A stretch of 64,000 nt of DNA from Candidatus Saccharimonadota bacterium (GCA_027312225.1 DAICXK010000004.1:1-64000), one strand, 5' to 3'; numbered from the stretch's first letter, positions 28,215 to 35,868 are shown. The notes: generated by a model not told the origin, from the letters alone. Numbers and translations are program-made.

Positions 28215-29878
28215 AGTGTAGATTTGTAGCCCAGTGCTACCTGAAACAGTCCGTTCATATCTGTTGGCGGGCTGTTTTTTGGTGTTTCAAAGTCTATGTC
28301 AGCGTACGTTGGCATAGCGTTGAATATGAGAGCAAAAAATGCCGAGCGGCGGAGCGGGTTACTAGTGTTAAATACAAGTTCGTAGAGGTGTTTCAACAGG
28401 TACTTCGCGTATTGTAAAACCTGTTCCATATCGACGGTGTTCTCGGCCTGACAGAGCAACTGTTCATCGAGCGCTTTGATTTGCTTCTCCGTGCTTACGA
28501 TATCGTCTTCCATGTATTTTATTGCCGTCTCACTCGTCAGTATCTTCATATGATCAAGCGTGACGCGGATTTGTGCTTCGAGAGCTTGTTTCTGCTCAAT
28601 AAGCTTGTCATTGTCTTGGGTAGTTCGTGAGACTTTTTCTTCATACGATTCGGCTATCATTTGAGTCAGCTTATCTATGTACTCTGGTGCGATCTCAATA
28701 CTCTTTATGAAACGCTCGATTGCAGCATCAAAGTCAGCAAGCGGCTTTCTAAAATAGTGACCGTTACGAGAACAATGGTAGGCTGGATAATATTTGCCCA
28801 TTTTGCCACGCGCCGCACTTCCGGACAGCGGCTTTCCGCAGTAGGGGCAGCCTATGACTTTCTTGTACGGAAACTTGTCATTGATAATCTTTTTGATCTT
28901 CTGCCATTCCGGCGGCTCTCTACGGTGAACAGTTACTCTGTTGCTGTTGAGCTCAATGATATATTTGCCGTGATTAGCGTCGTTAAACATATCTATCGAC
29001 ACTAAGCCGTCAAACTGTGCCTTAACCGGCTTGTCATGCGTCCATTTCTCCTGAATTACACCAGCATAAATCAGTCGGTGGATGAAACGATCAACCATCT
29101 TCTCGTCCATCAGCTTCCCGCCATGCACGCTCTTGATCTTTGAAGGGTCATATCGATCACGCACAATCGTCTTGCGTGTCCTAAACCCAAGTCCATTGCA
29201 GGTATCGGCGATCTCTTGGTTACTATAGATACCTTGAGCTCTCATTTCAAAAACCCGGCGAATAAATACAGACTCCTCGGGATGCGGCTTGAGTATCATG
29301 CGCTTACCGTGGTTGCTATCAACCATTTCGCTCACGAAGCCGTAGGGCGGCATTCGCATCCAATAGCCCAGTTGCGTGTAGCGGATCTGAGCACCGATCA
29401 TACGCGTCATGATGTCACGTAGTTCGTCCTTGGCGTGTTCGGCCTCGAGTATCTCGCTCTTGAAACTGGGGCTATAGTCGCTCCAGTAGTACTTAAAACC
29501 TGTATACTCCAATGTATTGACACGTCGAGTATCGATAATACCAAATGTATCGATAAGTGTTACATTGAGCTCGTCAAGCTGTTCTTTGAGCTTAATGTAT
29601 GCGCCCGAACCGCCACGGGTGAAACGATCAATGGCCTTAATGAGAACAACTTCGATTGCTGGATTCTCTCGGCACTTTTCAACAATTGCCTGCATTGGCT
29701 GTTCTTCGTGTGATGCCGACTCAACCAAAACGACCGAATCGATAATCTGTATATTCTGCGTCCTTGCAAGGCTCTCGCCTCGTTGCCGCTGCTCCTCCGG
29801 CGAATCGCCCTCGCGTTTCTGTTTACCAGATGATACTCGTATAGCAAGCAGGCCGATTCTTTCACTGTTTGGCTGCAT
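28202..29878 (-). CDS. Large serine recombinase (resolvase + recombinase + zinc ribbon domains)
   Basis: GLLAIRVSSGKQKREGDSPEEQ; IKAIDRFTRGG; CPYCGKPLSGSAARGKMGKYYPAYHCSRNGH; C-terminal coiled coil. Confidence 0.95.
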   Translation of the reverse strand: MQPNSERIGLLAIRVSSGKQKREGDSPEEQRQRGESLARTQNIQIIDSVVLVESASHEEQPMQAIVEKCRENPAIEVVLIKAIDRFTRGGSGAYIKLKEQLDELNVTLIDTFGIIDTRRVNTLEYTGFKYYWSDYSPSFKSEILEAEHAKDELRDIMTRMIGAQIRYTQLGYWMRMPPYGFVSEMVDSNHGKRMILKPHPEESVFIRRVFEMRAQGIYSNQEIADTCNGLGFRTRKTIVRDRYDPSKIKSVHGGKLMDEKMVDRFIHRLIYAGVIQEKWTHDKPVKAQFDGLVSIDMFNDANHGKYIIELNSNRVTVHRREPPEWQKIKKIINDKFPYKKVIGCPYCGKPLSGSAARGKMGKYYPAYHCSRNGHYFRKPLADFDAAIERFIKSIEIAPEYIDKLTQMIAESYEEKVSRTTQDNDKLIEQKQALEAQIRVTLDHMKILTSETAIKYMEDDIVSTEKQIKALDEQLLCQAENTVDMEQVLQYAKYLLKHLYELVFNTSNPLRRSAFFALIFNAMPTYADIDFETPKNSPPTDMNGLFQVALGYKSTLGGP

Positions 29879-30050
29879 CGTCCGCTCCTATGTTCAGGAT
29901 AGTAGCTATCTTGGCTCCCACGTCCTGATCTTCTAAAATTCGCTCAACAACCAGATCGGCTATGATTCGCATGCGTTGTTCCAGCGTATAAACGAATACC
30001 CCTTCGGTTACTGGTTTCGTCTTGTTTTTTGACCCCGCAGTTCTTGACAT
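29862..30050 (-). CDS. Small basic protein overlapping the recombinase start
   Basis: MSRTAGSKNKTKPVTEGVFVYTLEQRMRIIADLVVERILEDQ. Confidence 0.5.
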   Translation of the reverse strand: MSRTAGSKNKTKPVTEGVFVYTLEQRMRIIADLVVERILEDQDVGAKIATILNIGADDAAKQ

Positions 30051-30240
30051 AATTTTGCCCAATCAACTATGCTTTATATGAATAGTATACCACCCGAATA
30101 TGAATAGTTGCAATACTTTTATGCTAAATTCCTGTGGATAAAATCCCCACTATGCAAATACCATACATTTTGTTGTTTTTTCTCTGTTAGCTCTTTTCTT
30201 TTTTCTCTCCTTTCTTTATATATACATATAAGGCAAATGT

Positions 30241-31029
30241 ATGAAGCGGTATGAGCCAAAAACAAGGTACAAGATTTCGGATAGTCAGGTGACGTTATTA
30301 TTGGCTGTATTAAAGTATCGGTTTGTGAGTAGTGATGTTGTAGCAGAGAGTATAGGGAAAGATAGATCAACGGTATATGAGAGACTCAGTGTCTTAGTTG
30401 ATCGAGGGTATGTCGTAAAGATGTATGACAAGACGTATAGATTGCGGCAGAGACCAGTTATTTACTATTTAGCACCACTCGGTATACGGTATCTTAAGAA
30501 ACTTGGGCATGAACGGACGCAGCTACACTACAAGAACAAAACCTTCAGTGATGAGCAGATAGACGAGCAGTTCTTACTAGGTCAGATGGCACGAGCGATT
30601 CGGCGGCAATACGACGATAAGCTCATACTCTATACCAAATACCAGTTAGGAAGCGATGGTTTCTACTTGACGCCGCCGCCCTTTGCCAAGTTTGTCGGTA
30701 AGACAGACAAAATCCCAGACTACTTTATGGAGTACTTCCCTGAGCGTCATGAGAGTTGGAAGATTAGACGGCGTATTAACCAGCATATTGACTATGCTGA
30801 TGAGAACGATGAGTATGCCTACCCACATCTACTCATTATCTGCGGCAACCAGAACACCGAGAAGAGAGTGGTGAGAACGACTGAAGACCTATGGGCAGAC
30901 TTCCTCGTGTTTACGACTACCAGGGAACGGCTGCTCAGCGGCGAGAAGAAGGTGTGGCTCAGGCCCGAGGAGGTGGATTGGGAGGAGGAACTGGAGTTTC
31001 ATAGCTTGCCGATGAGGTATGAGGAATGA
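30241..31029 (+). CDS. Winged-helix, replication-relaxation-like protein
   Basis: QVTLLLAVLKYRFVSSDVVAESIGKDRSTVYERLSVLVDRGYVVKMYD; YYLAPLGIRYL. Confidence 0.6.
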   Translation: MKRYEPKTRYKISDSQVTLLLAVLKYRFVSSDVVAESIGKDRSTVYERLSVLVDRGYVVKMYDKTYRLRQRPVIYYLAPLGIRYLKKLGHERTQLHYKNKTFSDEQIDEQFLLGQMARAIRRQYDDKLILYTKYQLGSDGFYLTPPPFAKFVGKTDKIPDYFMEYFPERHESWKIRRRINQHIDYADENDEYAYPHLLIICGNQNTEKRVVRTTEDLWADFLVFTTTRERLLSGEKKVWLRPEEVDWEEELEFHSLPMRYEE

Positions 31030-31130
31030 AATATGCTGACAAGCAAAAGTGAAATACTACCCCTGTAAAAGAAAAAATTAAGTGAAATAATGTAGTATTC
31101 ACGAGTGAAGTACTGTGATACAGTAGACGC

Positions 31131-32291
31131 ATGATCAAAACGCCAGAGCCGAACTACAATTCGAAGTTAACGGACATCATAATTCAGCTAGAACACTTGC
31201 GAGGACGTAGCGTCTCTAGTTCAACAAGCCAACAGATATTCGTACAACTCAAAAATCTTTTCCATATCATCGAAGCGCTATCTAGTGCTCGTATCGAAGG
31301 CAATCATACGACACTTGCAGGCTTCGTGGAAAAGCGCGCTCGAAAAAGCGAAAATGTGCAAAATGAGGATGAGAGCATGAAGGAAATCATCAACCTCATG
31401 CATGCGCTCGACTTTATTGACGAGCATATTGCAGCCATGCCAATAAGCCGTGATTTCATACTTGAGCTCCATAAAATTGTCGTTAGTGGTTTGACCCGCG
31501 AAGGCGATGACCACACTGGTGGTTTCCGTACTAAAGATGTCTCAATTGCAAATTCAAAGCATACTCCACCGTCACACTACGATGTAGCCGACTTGATGCG
31601 CGAGCTTATTGAATATATAGGCAGTGATACGAATAGCCGCGATGAGCTACTTAAGATCGCACTGGCACACCACCGGTTCGTATGGATTCACCCGTTCGGC
31701 AATGGTAACGGCCGTACCGTGCGGCTTCTGACATACGCAATGCTTTGCAAGAAGGGGTACATTGAACCAAACACACTCCGCCTATTTAACCCGACAGCCG
31801 TGTTCGCTGGTGACCGCTACAAATACTACGACATGTTGGAACGCGCAGATACGGGCGATGACACAGGCTTACTCGACTGGAGCGAATATTTCCTAAGCGG
31901 CATAAAAGACGAAACCGAAAAAACATTGCGCCTAGCAGATAGTAATTTCGTGAACGGCAAATTGCTCCTACCGGCTATATCACGTCTCAACTCGGCCGGG
32001 GTGCTTACAAGATTGGAGACGAGCACATTGGAACGCGCCGTGCGTAAGAAGACTATTAAAGCAGCTGACATTGCCGACCTGTGGGACAAAGATGTTGTAC
32101 CTTCTGCGGTCGCTAACCAAATTAAGAAAATGCGCGACGCCGGCTACCTGGCTACACTAAAAGAAGGTGGCCGCGAGTATAGTATAAACTTCATCGACAA
32201 CGATCTAACGCGTCTCGTGCTAGATCAAATGGAAGCCGAAGAACTACTGCCAATTCATGTAGATGACCTCGCCAAGGGAAGAACTGAATAA
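31131..32291 (+). CDS. Fic family AMPylase-like protein with N-terminal inhibitory motif
   Basis: IHPFGNGNGRTVRLLTYAM Fic motif; SARIEGN inhibitory-type motif. Confidence 0.92.
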   Translation: MIKTPEPNYNSKLTDIIIQLEHLRGRSVSSSTSQQIFVQLKNLFHIIEALSSARIEGNHTTLAGFVEKRARKSENVQNEDESMKEIINLMHALDFIDEHIAAMPISRDFILELHKIVVSGLTREGDDHTGGFRTKDVSIANSKHTPPSHYDVADLMRELIEYIGSDTNSRDELLKIALAHHRFVWIHPFGNGNGRTVRLLTYAMLCKKGYIEPNTLRLFNPTAVFAGDRYKYYDMLERADTGDDTGLLDWSEYFLSGIKDETEKTLRLADSNFVNGKLLLPAISRLNSAGVLTRLETSTLERAVRKKTIKAADIADLWDKDVVPSAVANQIKKMRDAGYLATLKEGGREYSINFIDNDLTRLVLDQMEAEELLPIHVDDLAKGRTE

Positions 32292-32617
32292 TGAAGATTG
32301 CCCTTCAGCAAGTTCAGGCAAACATTGGCGACATCGCCAACCGCCACGAATATAGCGCGGATGTTATCTATGAGCTGTTGGCGGCCTATGGCCGGTCAAA
32401 GTCGGCAATTACGCAGCTGCGTGAAGGTCACCTAAACAAAGCCGAAGACGCTGGCGCCGTACTGCAAAAAGACGTGGTCTATTTCAAGACCTTCGCGGCC
32501 GGTGCATCGCTGGAACACGAAGTGAGCGAACTATATGAAGACCCACTCACGCCGGCCGAAAAGCAGGCCATAGACGAGCAAGTTATAATCATCGACCCAA
32601 TAACTCGCGGCAAATAA
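32291..32617 (+). CDS. Hypothetical protein coupled to fic; resembles the N-terminal region of type IIG/Eco57I-like RM proteins
   Basis: ATG overlaps the fic stop region; VIYELLAAYGRSKSAITQLREGHLNKAEDAGAVLQKDVVYFK (resemblance from memory, not searched). Confidence 0.5.
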   Translation: MKIALQQVQANIGDIANRHEYSADVIYELLAAYGRSKSAITQLREGHLNKAEDAGAVLQKDVVYFKTFAAGASLEHEVSELYEDPLTPAEKQAIDEQVIIIDPITRGK

Positions 32618-32647
32618 ATCTTTGCCAAACATTGTATAATAAGGTCA

Positions 32648-32857
32648 ATGTCACAAGATCTGTCTAAAGTCGGTAATAATTTGCAACGCGCTCGGCACCA
32701 GCAAAACCTCACCCAAGCTGAGGTTGCGAAGCGCGCCGGAACGACAGTAAACCATTACGCTAAAATTGAGCGTGGCGAAGTCGTGCCGTCACTCAAAACT
32801 CTCGAGAAAATCATCAAAGCTCTAGACGTAAGGTCGTCCGATATACTGCCGTTCTAG
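32648..32857 (+). CDS. XRE-family HTH regulator
   Basis: LQRARHQQNLTQAEVAKRAGTTVNHYAKIERGEVVPSLKTLEKIIKAL. Confidence 0.85.
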   Translation: MSQDLSKVGNNLQRARHQQNLTQAEVAKRAGTTVNHYAKIERGEVVPSLKTLEKIIKALDVRSSDILPF

Positions 32858-33081
32858 CTCGGCGTATCGTCGCCATGCTTTTTGAGAAACTCTTCAAAAT
32901 CGAGCTTAGTCTTGCTGCCGATGCCGATAGAGACTTCATCCATACGTTTTAGCATATAGATTGCATAGTCGCGATTGGCTTTTGCCGGGTCATTGTAACG
33001 AAGAAACTTCAGCGCAGCTTGTATTGCCTCTTCACTTTCAGCGAGGTCTAAATCTTTGAAATCTTCGTCAGCGGTCGACAT
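32854..33081 (-). CDS. Small acidic protein
   Basis: 75 aa ORF overlapping the next gene. Confidence 0.5.
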   Translation of the reverse strand: MSTADEDFKDLDLAESEEAIQAALKFLRYNDPAKANRDYAIYMLKRMDEVSIGIGSKTKLDFEEFLKKHGDDTPS

Positions 33082-33511
33082 AATTCTTCATCCCTATAAA
33101 ATCTATCAATTGTTCTGCTTGCACTGAGGATACGACTCTTCTCATTATCTCGCAACTGTCGCTAAACGACAAAATATTCAAGCTGCCCTCGTAAAATACC
33201 TCACTATCGATAATCGCTAGCTTGCGGTGATGACCAATGGTATAGAGCACTAAAATGCCCATTTCTTGCATCATGCTCACCGCTTCGAGTGCCTGGCGGC
33301 AATAATCACCATCATGCTCTACTGGATCTTTTGTGTTGATAATCACCATAACCCCACGACGACGAAGCTTTGTGAGAATGGGCAGCAGTGCCGCCATGCG
33401 CCGTGTGGTGATAAACGGGCTCTCGATAATAACTTCGTGCCGGGCGCGCCGTAAATCACGCTCAAACTGGCCGTAGAAGGTATTCTGGTCGTAAAGGCTA
33501 GAGTTTTCCAT
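33068..33511 (-). CDS. PLD-like phosphodiesterase domain protein
   Basis: ARHEVIIESPFITTRRMAALLPILTKLRRRGVMVIINTKD; HHRKLAIIDSEVFYEGSLNIL (single HxKxxxxD). Confidence 0.75.
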   Translation of the reverse strand: MENSSLYDQNTFYGQFERDLRRARHEVIIESPFITTRRMAALLPILTKLRRRGVMVIINTKDPVEHDGDYCRQALEAVSMMQEMGILVLYTIGHHRKLAIIDSEVFYEGSLNILSFSDSCEIMRRVVSSVQAEQLIDFIGMKNYVDR

Positions 33512-33630
33512 CTAAATCCTCCAAATACACCTCACCATCACGCATCGTTACGCCAAGTGCAACCATTCGGTTGTAAAGCAACTCTAAATCAGCAAACAAC
33601 TCCTCCGGATTGAGTTTCAAATCTGGGACT
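33509..33630 (-). other. Truncated or non-ATG ORF running to junction J3
   Basis: Minus-strand reading EVPDLKLNPEELFADLELLYNRMVALGVTMRDGEVYLEDLDGKL*; no ATG at the start; possible TTG. Confidence 0.4.
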
Positions 33631-33642
33631 TCAGACCCTCCA
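33613..33642 (+). repeat. Cassette junction J3 (divergent left arm + core)
   Basis: AGTTTCAAATCTGGGACTTCAGACCCTCCA then ATACGCTTATGCTTAAAA. Confidence 0.7.
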
Positions 33643-33656
33643 ATACGCTTATGCTT

Positions 33657-33686
33657 AAAACAGAGATACTAATCTCTGTTTTTTTG
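33657..33686 (+). terminator. Terminator hairpin in the J3 right arm
   Basis: AAACAGAGATactaATCTCTGTTTTTTT. Confidence 0.8.
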
Positions 33687-33701
33687 ATTTATAATCATTT
33701 C

Positions 33702-34481
33702 ATGGACCTAAGAACAGTTACATGGAATATTGGTGGTGGGAAGCTGCTTAAAGACAGTGAAGACCCAGGACTGATGGCATCGTACACAGTTGATGGTATA
33801 GATGTCATTGCACGGCAAATAGCCGAAACTAATCCCGATATTGTTACTATTCAAGAAGCGCACGGTGATGACGGCGACAATCAAATTGCACAAATCGCCA
33901 AAGAGCTTGGTTACGAGCATTTCTTCTACGATGCGATAACTGATTCGCATATTGATTCGACTTATAAGCTTGGCAATGGGCTTATTTCGAGGTTCCCAAT
34001 TTCTGATGTCCAAACTGGAAGATTCTTGAACCCAGAATTAAATTTCGAGCTTGAGGGCAGGAAAGCCTTCACTCACGATAAAGGCTACGGCTCCTGCACG
34101 GTTAGAATTGGCGATATTGCGATATACGCTACTTCACTCCATCTCATACCGTTTAGGAGAGTTGGATTAGATTTCGACTCCGATACTGCCCTGCAAATCC
34201 TGGCAAGCGTATCAGCTGAGCTAAAAGACAAGCAATCAAGTGACTATCGACTTATTCAAGGGGATTTCAATATAAATTCCGACACAGTGAGGGCTTATCT
34301 CCAAGACCTGTTTGGCTCAGACAAGCTTGCCGAGGTAGTGCTCGACCAACCGACCACTCCAAAGGAGCGAATGTACGACCATGTATTATACCGAGGCTTG
34401 AGGCTTCGTAGTTTTAGCGTGGATTCAGACGTTCTTACTGACCATTATCCAGTAATCTGTGATTTTGAGATTGAACAATAG
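33702..34481 (+). CDS. Endonuclease/exonuclease/phosphatase (EEP) family protein
   Basis: TVTWNIGGG, IVTIQEAHGDDG, IQGDFNIN, LTDHYPVICDFEI. Confidence 0.88.
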   Translation: MDLRTVTWNIGGGKLLKDSEDPGLMASYTVDGIDVIARQIAETNPDIVTIQEAHGDDGDNQIAQIAKELGYEHFFYDAITDSHIDSTYKLGNGLISRFPISDVQTGRFLNPELNFELEGRKAFTHDKGYGSCTVRIGDIAIYATSLHLIPFRRVGLDFDSDTALQILASVSAELKDKQSSDYRLIQGDFNINSDTVRAYLQDLFGSDKLAEVVLDQPTTPKERMYDHVLYRGLRLRSFSVDSDVLTDHYPVICDFEIEQ

Positions 34482-34509
34482 TTCCAATAGAGTACACGAT
34501 GGCCCTCCA
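34480..34509 (+). repeat. Cassette junction J4 left arm + core
   Basis: AGTTCCAATAGAGTACACGATGGCCCTCCA then TACCGCTTATGCTTTAAATGA. Confidence 0.85.
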
Positions 34510-34568
34510 TACCGCTTATGCTTTAAATGATTTCTTTACGTAGTCATTTTTTCATATACAATTAAAGT

Positions 34569-34895
34569 ATGGACTTAAATGACTTACAAAATAGAGCAAT
34601 TGAGATTCGTGATAAGTATGATGAGTTGAATAAAGCTAAGCGCGGTATAACATGGAATGAACAGCAGCTTATGGCTGGATTCGTAGGTGATGTAGGTGAT
34701 TTATCAAAGATAATTATGGCAAAACATGGCTTAAGGTCTATGGACGATGTTGATACAAAACTTGCCCACGAACTATCAGATTGCCTGTGGTCAATCCTTG
34801 TATTGGCAAGTAAGTATAATGTTAATCTCGAACAAGAGTTTCAGAATACAATGGACGGACTCGACGCTAGAATTGATTCTGAACTAGCAGCATAA
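34569..34895 (+). CDS. MazG-like nucleotide pyrophosphohydrolase family protein
   Basis: MAGFVGDVGDLSKIIMAKHG...KLAHELSDCLWSILVLASKYNVNLEQEF. Confidence 0.75.
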   Translation: MDLNDLQNRAIEIRDKYDELNKAKRGITWNEQQLMAGFVGDVGDLSKIIMAKHGLRSMDDVDTKLAHELSDCLWSILVLASKYNVNLEQEFQNTMDGLDARIDSELAA

Positions 34896-34906
34896 GTTCG
34901 CAGATT

Positions 34907-34936
34907 GGTTGCTATAGCGTCCACCACGGCCCTCCA
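34907..34936 (+). repeat. Cassette junction J5 left arm + core
   Basis: GGTTGCTATAGCGTCCACCACGGCCCTCCA. Confidence 0.8.
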
Positions 34937-35122
34937 CGAATCATCCCCACCTTGTGTGGGGGTTTTCGTGGAGCCAAGAAGGCCTGATTCTTGACACCCG
35001 TGGGGTGAAGAGAGTGAGAACTGCCAGTCGGCAGTTCGCAAGGAATCCTTCCGTTGAAAGTTACGCTTCATAGGTGAAGTTTCGGGGTCGCGGAACGTGA
35101 CCAAGTCTCTCCTGTCCCTCCA
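34937..35122. other. ORF-less 186-bp unit between J5 and J6, possibly a structured RNA
   Basis: No substantial ORF; hairpin CTCCACGAA...CCCCAC/GTGGGG...TTCGTGGAG at its start; tRNA-T-arm-like end (CCAAGTCTC..CCCTCCA). Confidence 0.4.
35099..35122 (+). repeat. Cassette junction J6, tRNA-Lys-like left arm + core
   Basis: GACCAAGTCTCTCCTGTCCCTCCA aligns ungapped with tRNA GTTCAAGTCTCAGATGGCCCTCCA; then TAGAGCTTATATTAAAAC. Confidence 0.65.
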
Positions 35123-35132
35123 TAGAGCTTAT

Positions 35133-35164
35133 ATTAAAACAGAGATTATCATCTCTGTTTTTTG
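35133..35164 (+). terminator. Terminator hairpin in the J6 right arm
   Basis: AAAACAGAGATtatcATCTCTGTTTTTT. Confidence 0.8.
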
Positions 35165-35178
35165 TTATAATGCAAATT

Positions 35179-35694
35179 ATGAAGATACTCCAAATTATTC
35201 GAGATTCAAATGTATTTGATGGCTCAGAAAACCTTCCAAGTGATGATTGGTTTAAGCGACAAGCATCGAGGGCAGTCCTGTTTGATCAAGATGGGCGGGT
35301 ATATCTCTTGAAGATGTCCACCTACAATTATCACAAATTACCAGGTGGCGGTGTCGATGAAGGCGAATCGCTAGAAGACGCTGTGCGTAGAGAGTTGTTA
35401 GAAGAAGTTGGATGTCCTGCCGATGTATCTTCGGAACTAGGAGAGATCGTGGAATACCGCAATGACGACAAAATGGAACAGCATTCTTATTGCTATGTCG
35501 CGCATCAATCCGGTGACCTCGTAGAGACTGCTCTCGAAGAAAGCGAAATCGAAGAGGGTGCAAAAACAGTCATTGCCAACAATATCGATGAGGCAATCAA
35601 TCTTTTAGAAAATGATCAACCTACAAACTACGAGGGGCATTTTATTCAAATGAGAGATTTGCGATTTTTACGTGAGGCTCGGTCTGTAATTTAG
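35179..35694 (+). CDS. NUDIX hydrolase
   Basis: GGGVDEGESLEDAVRRELLEEVGCPADV (Nudix box). Confidence 0.92.
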   Translation: MKILQIIRDSNVFDGSENLPSDDWFKRQASRAVLFDQDGRVYLLKMSTYNYHKLPGGGVDEGESLEDAVRRELLEEVGCPADVSSELGEIVEYRNDDKMEQHSYCYVAHQSGDLVETALEESEIEEGAKTVIANNIDEAINLLENDQPTNYEGHFIQMRDLRFLREARSVI

Positions 35695-35722
35695 TTGCTA
35701 CCACGACACATGTGGCCCTCCA
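35693..35722 (+). repeat. Cassette junction J7 left arm + core (distal end of array)
   Basis: AGTTGCTACCACGACACATGTGGCCCTCCA. Confidence 0.85.
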
Positions 35723-35762
35723 AAGAAAAATCACCTCAATACGGAGGTGATTTTTCTTTTAC
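35722..35762 (+). terminator. Long-stem terminator after J7, probably the displaced original tRNA-Lys terminator
   Basis: AAAGAAAAATCACCTCaatacGGAGGTGATTTTTCTTT. Confidence 0.75.
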
Positions 35763-35791
35763 TTAGTGTTATAATCATACATGTTTTATCA

Positions 35792-35868
35792 GCACCCGTA
35801 GCTCAGTGGATTAGAGCATTTGTCTTCGGAACAAAGGGTCGTACGTTCGAATCGTACCGGGTGTACCA
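35792..35868 (+). tRNA. tRNA-Arg(TCG), CCA encoded
   Basis: GCACCCGTAGCTCAGTGGATTAGAGCATTTGTCTTCGGAACAAAGGGTCGTACGTTCGAATCGTACCGGGTGTACCA. Confidence 0.93.

Larger units (their letters stand above)
25294..35722. mobile_element. tRNA-Lys-anchored, serine-recombinase-associated gene-cassette array
   Basis: tRNA 3'-end core (CCCTCCA) recurs at 27406, 28214, 33642, 34509, 34936, 35122 and 35722 with conserved left/right arms; serine recombinase inside. Confidence 0.8.

Noticed and set aside
34841-35104. Minus ORF 87 aa across J5 and the 186-bp unit
   Set aside because: Spans an att junction and a strong hairpin; composition not protein-like.
25217-35722. CRISPR array or classical integron
   Set aside because: Repeat spacing ranges from ~0.2 to ~5.4 kb, units contain genes, no cas genes, no tyrosine integrase and no attC-type R/L box hairpins; the only recombinase is a serine recombinase.
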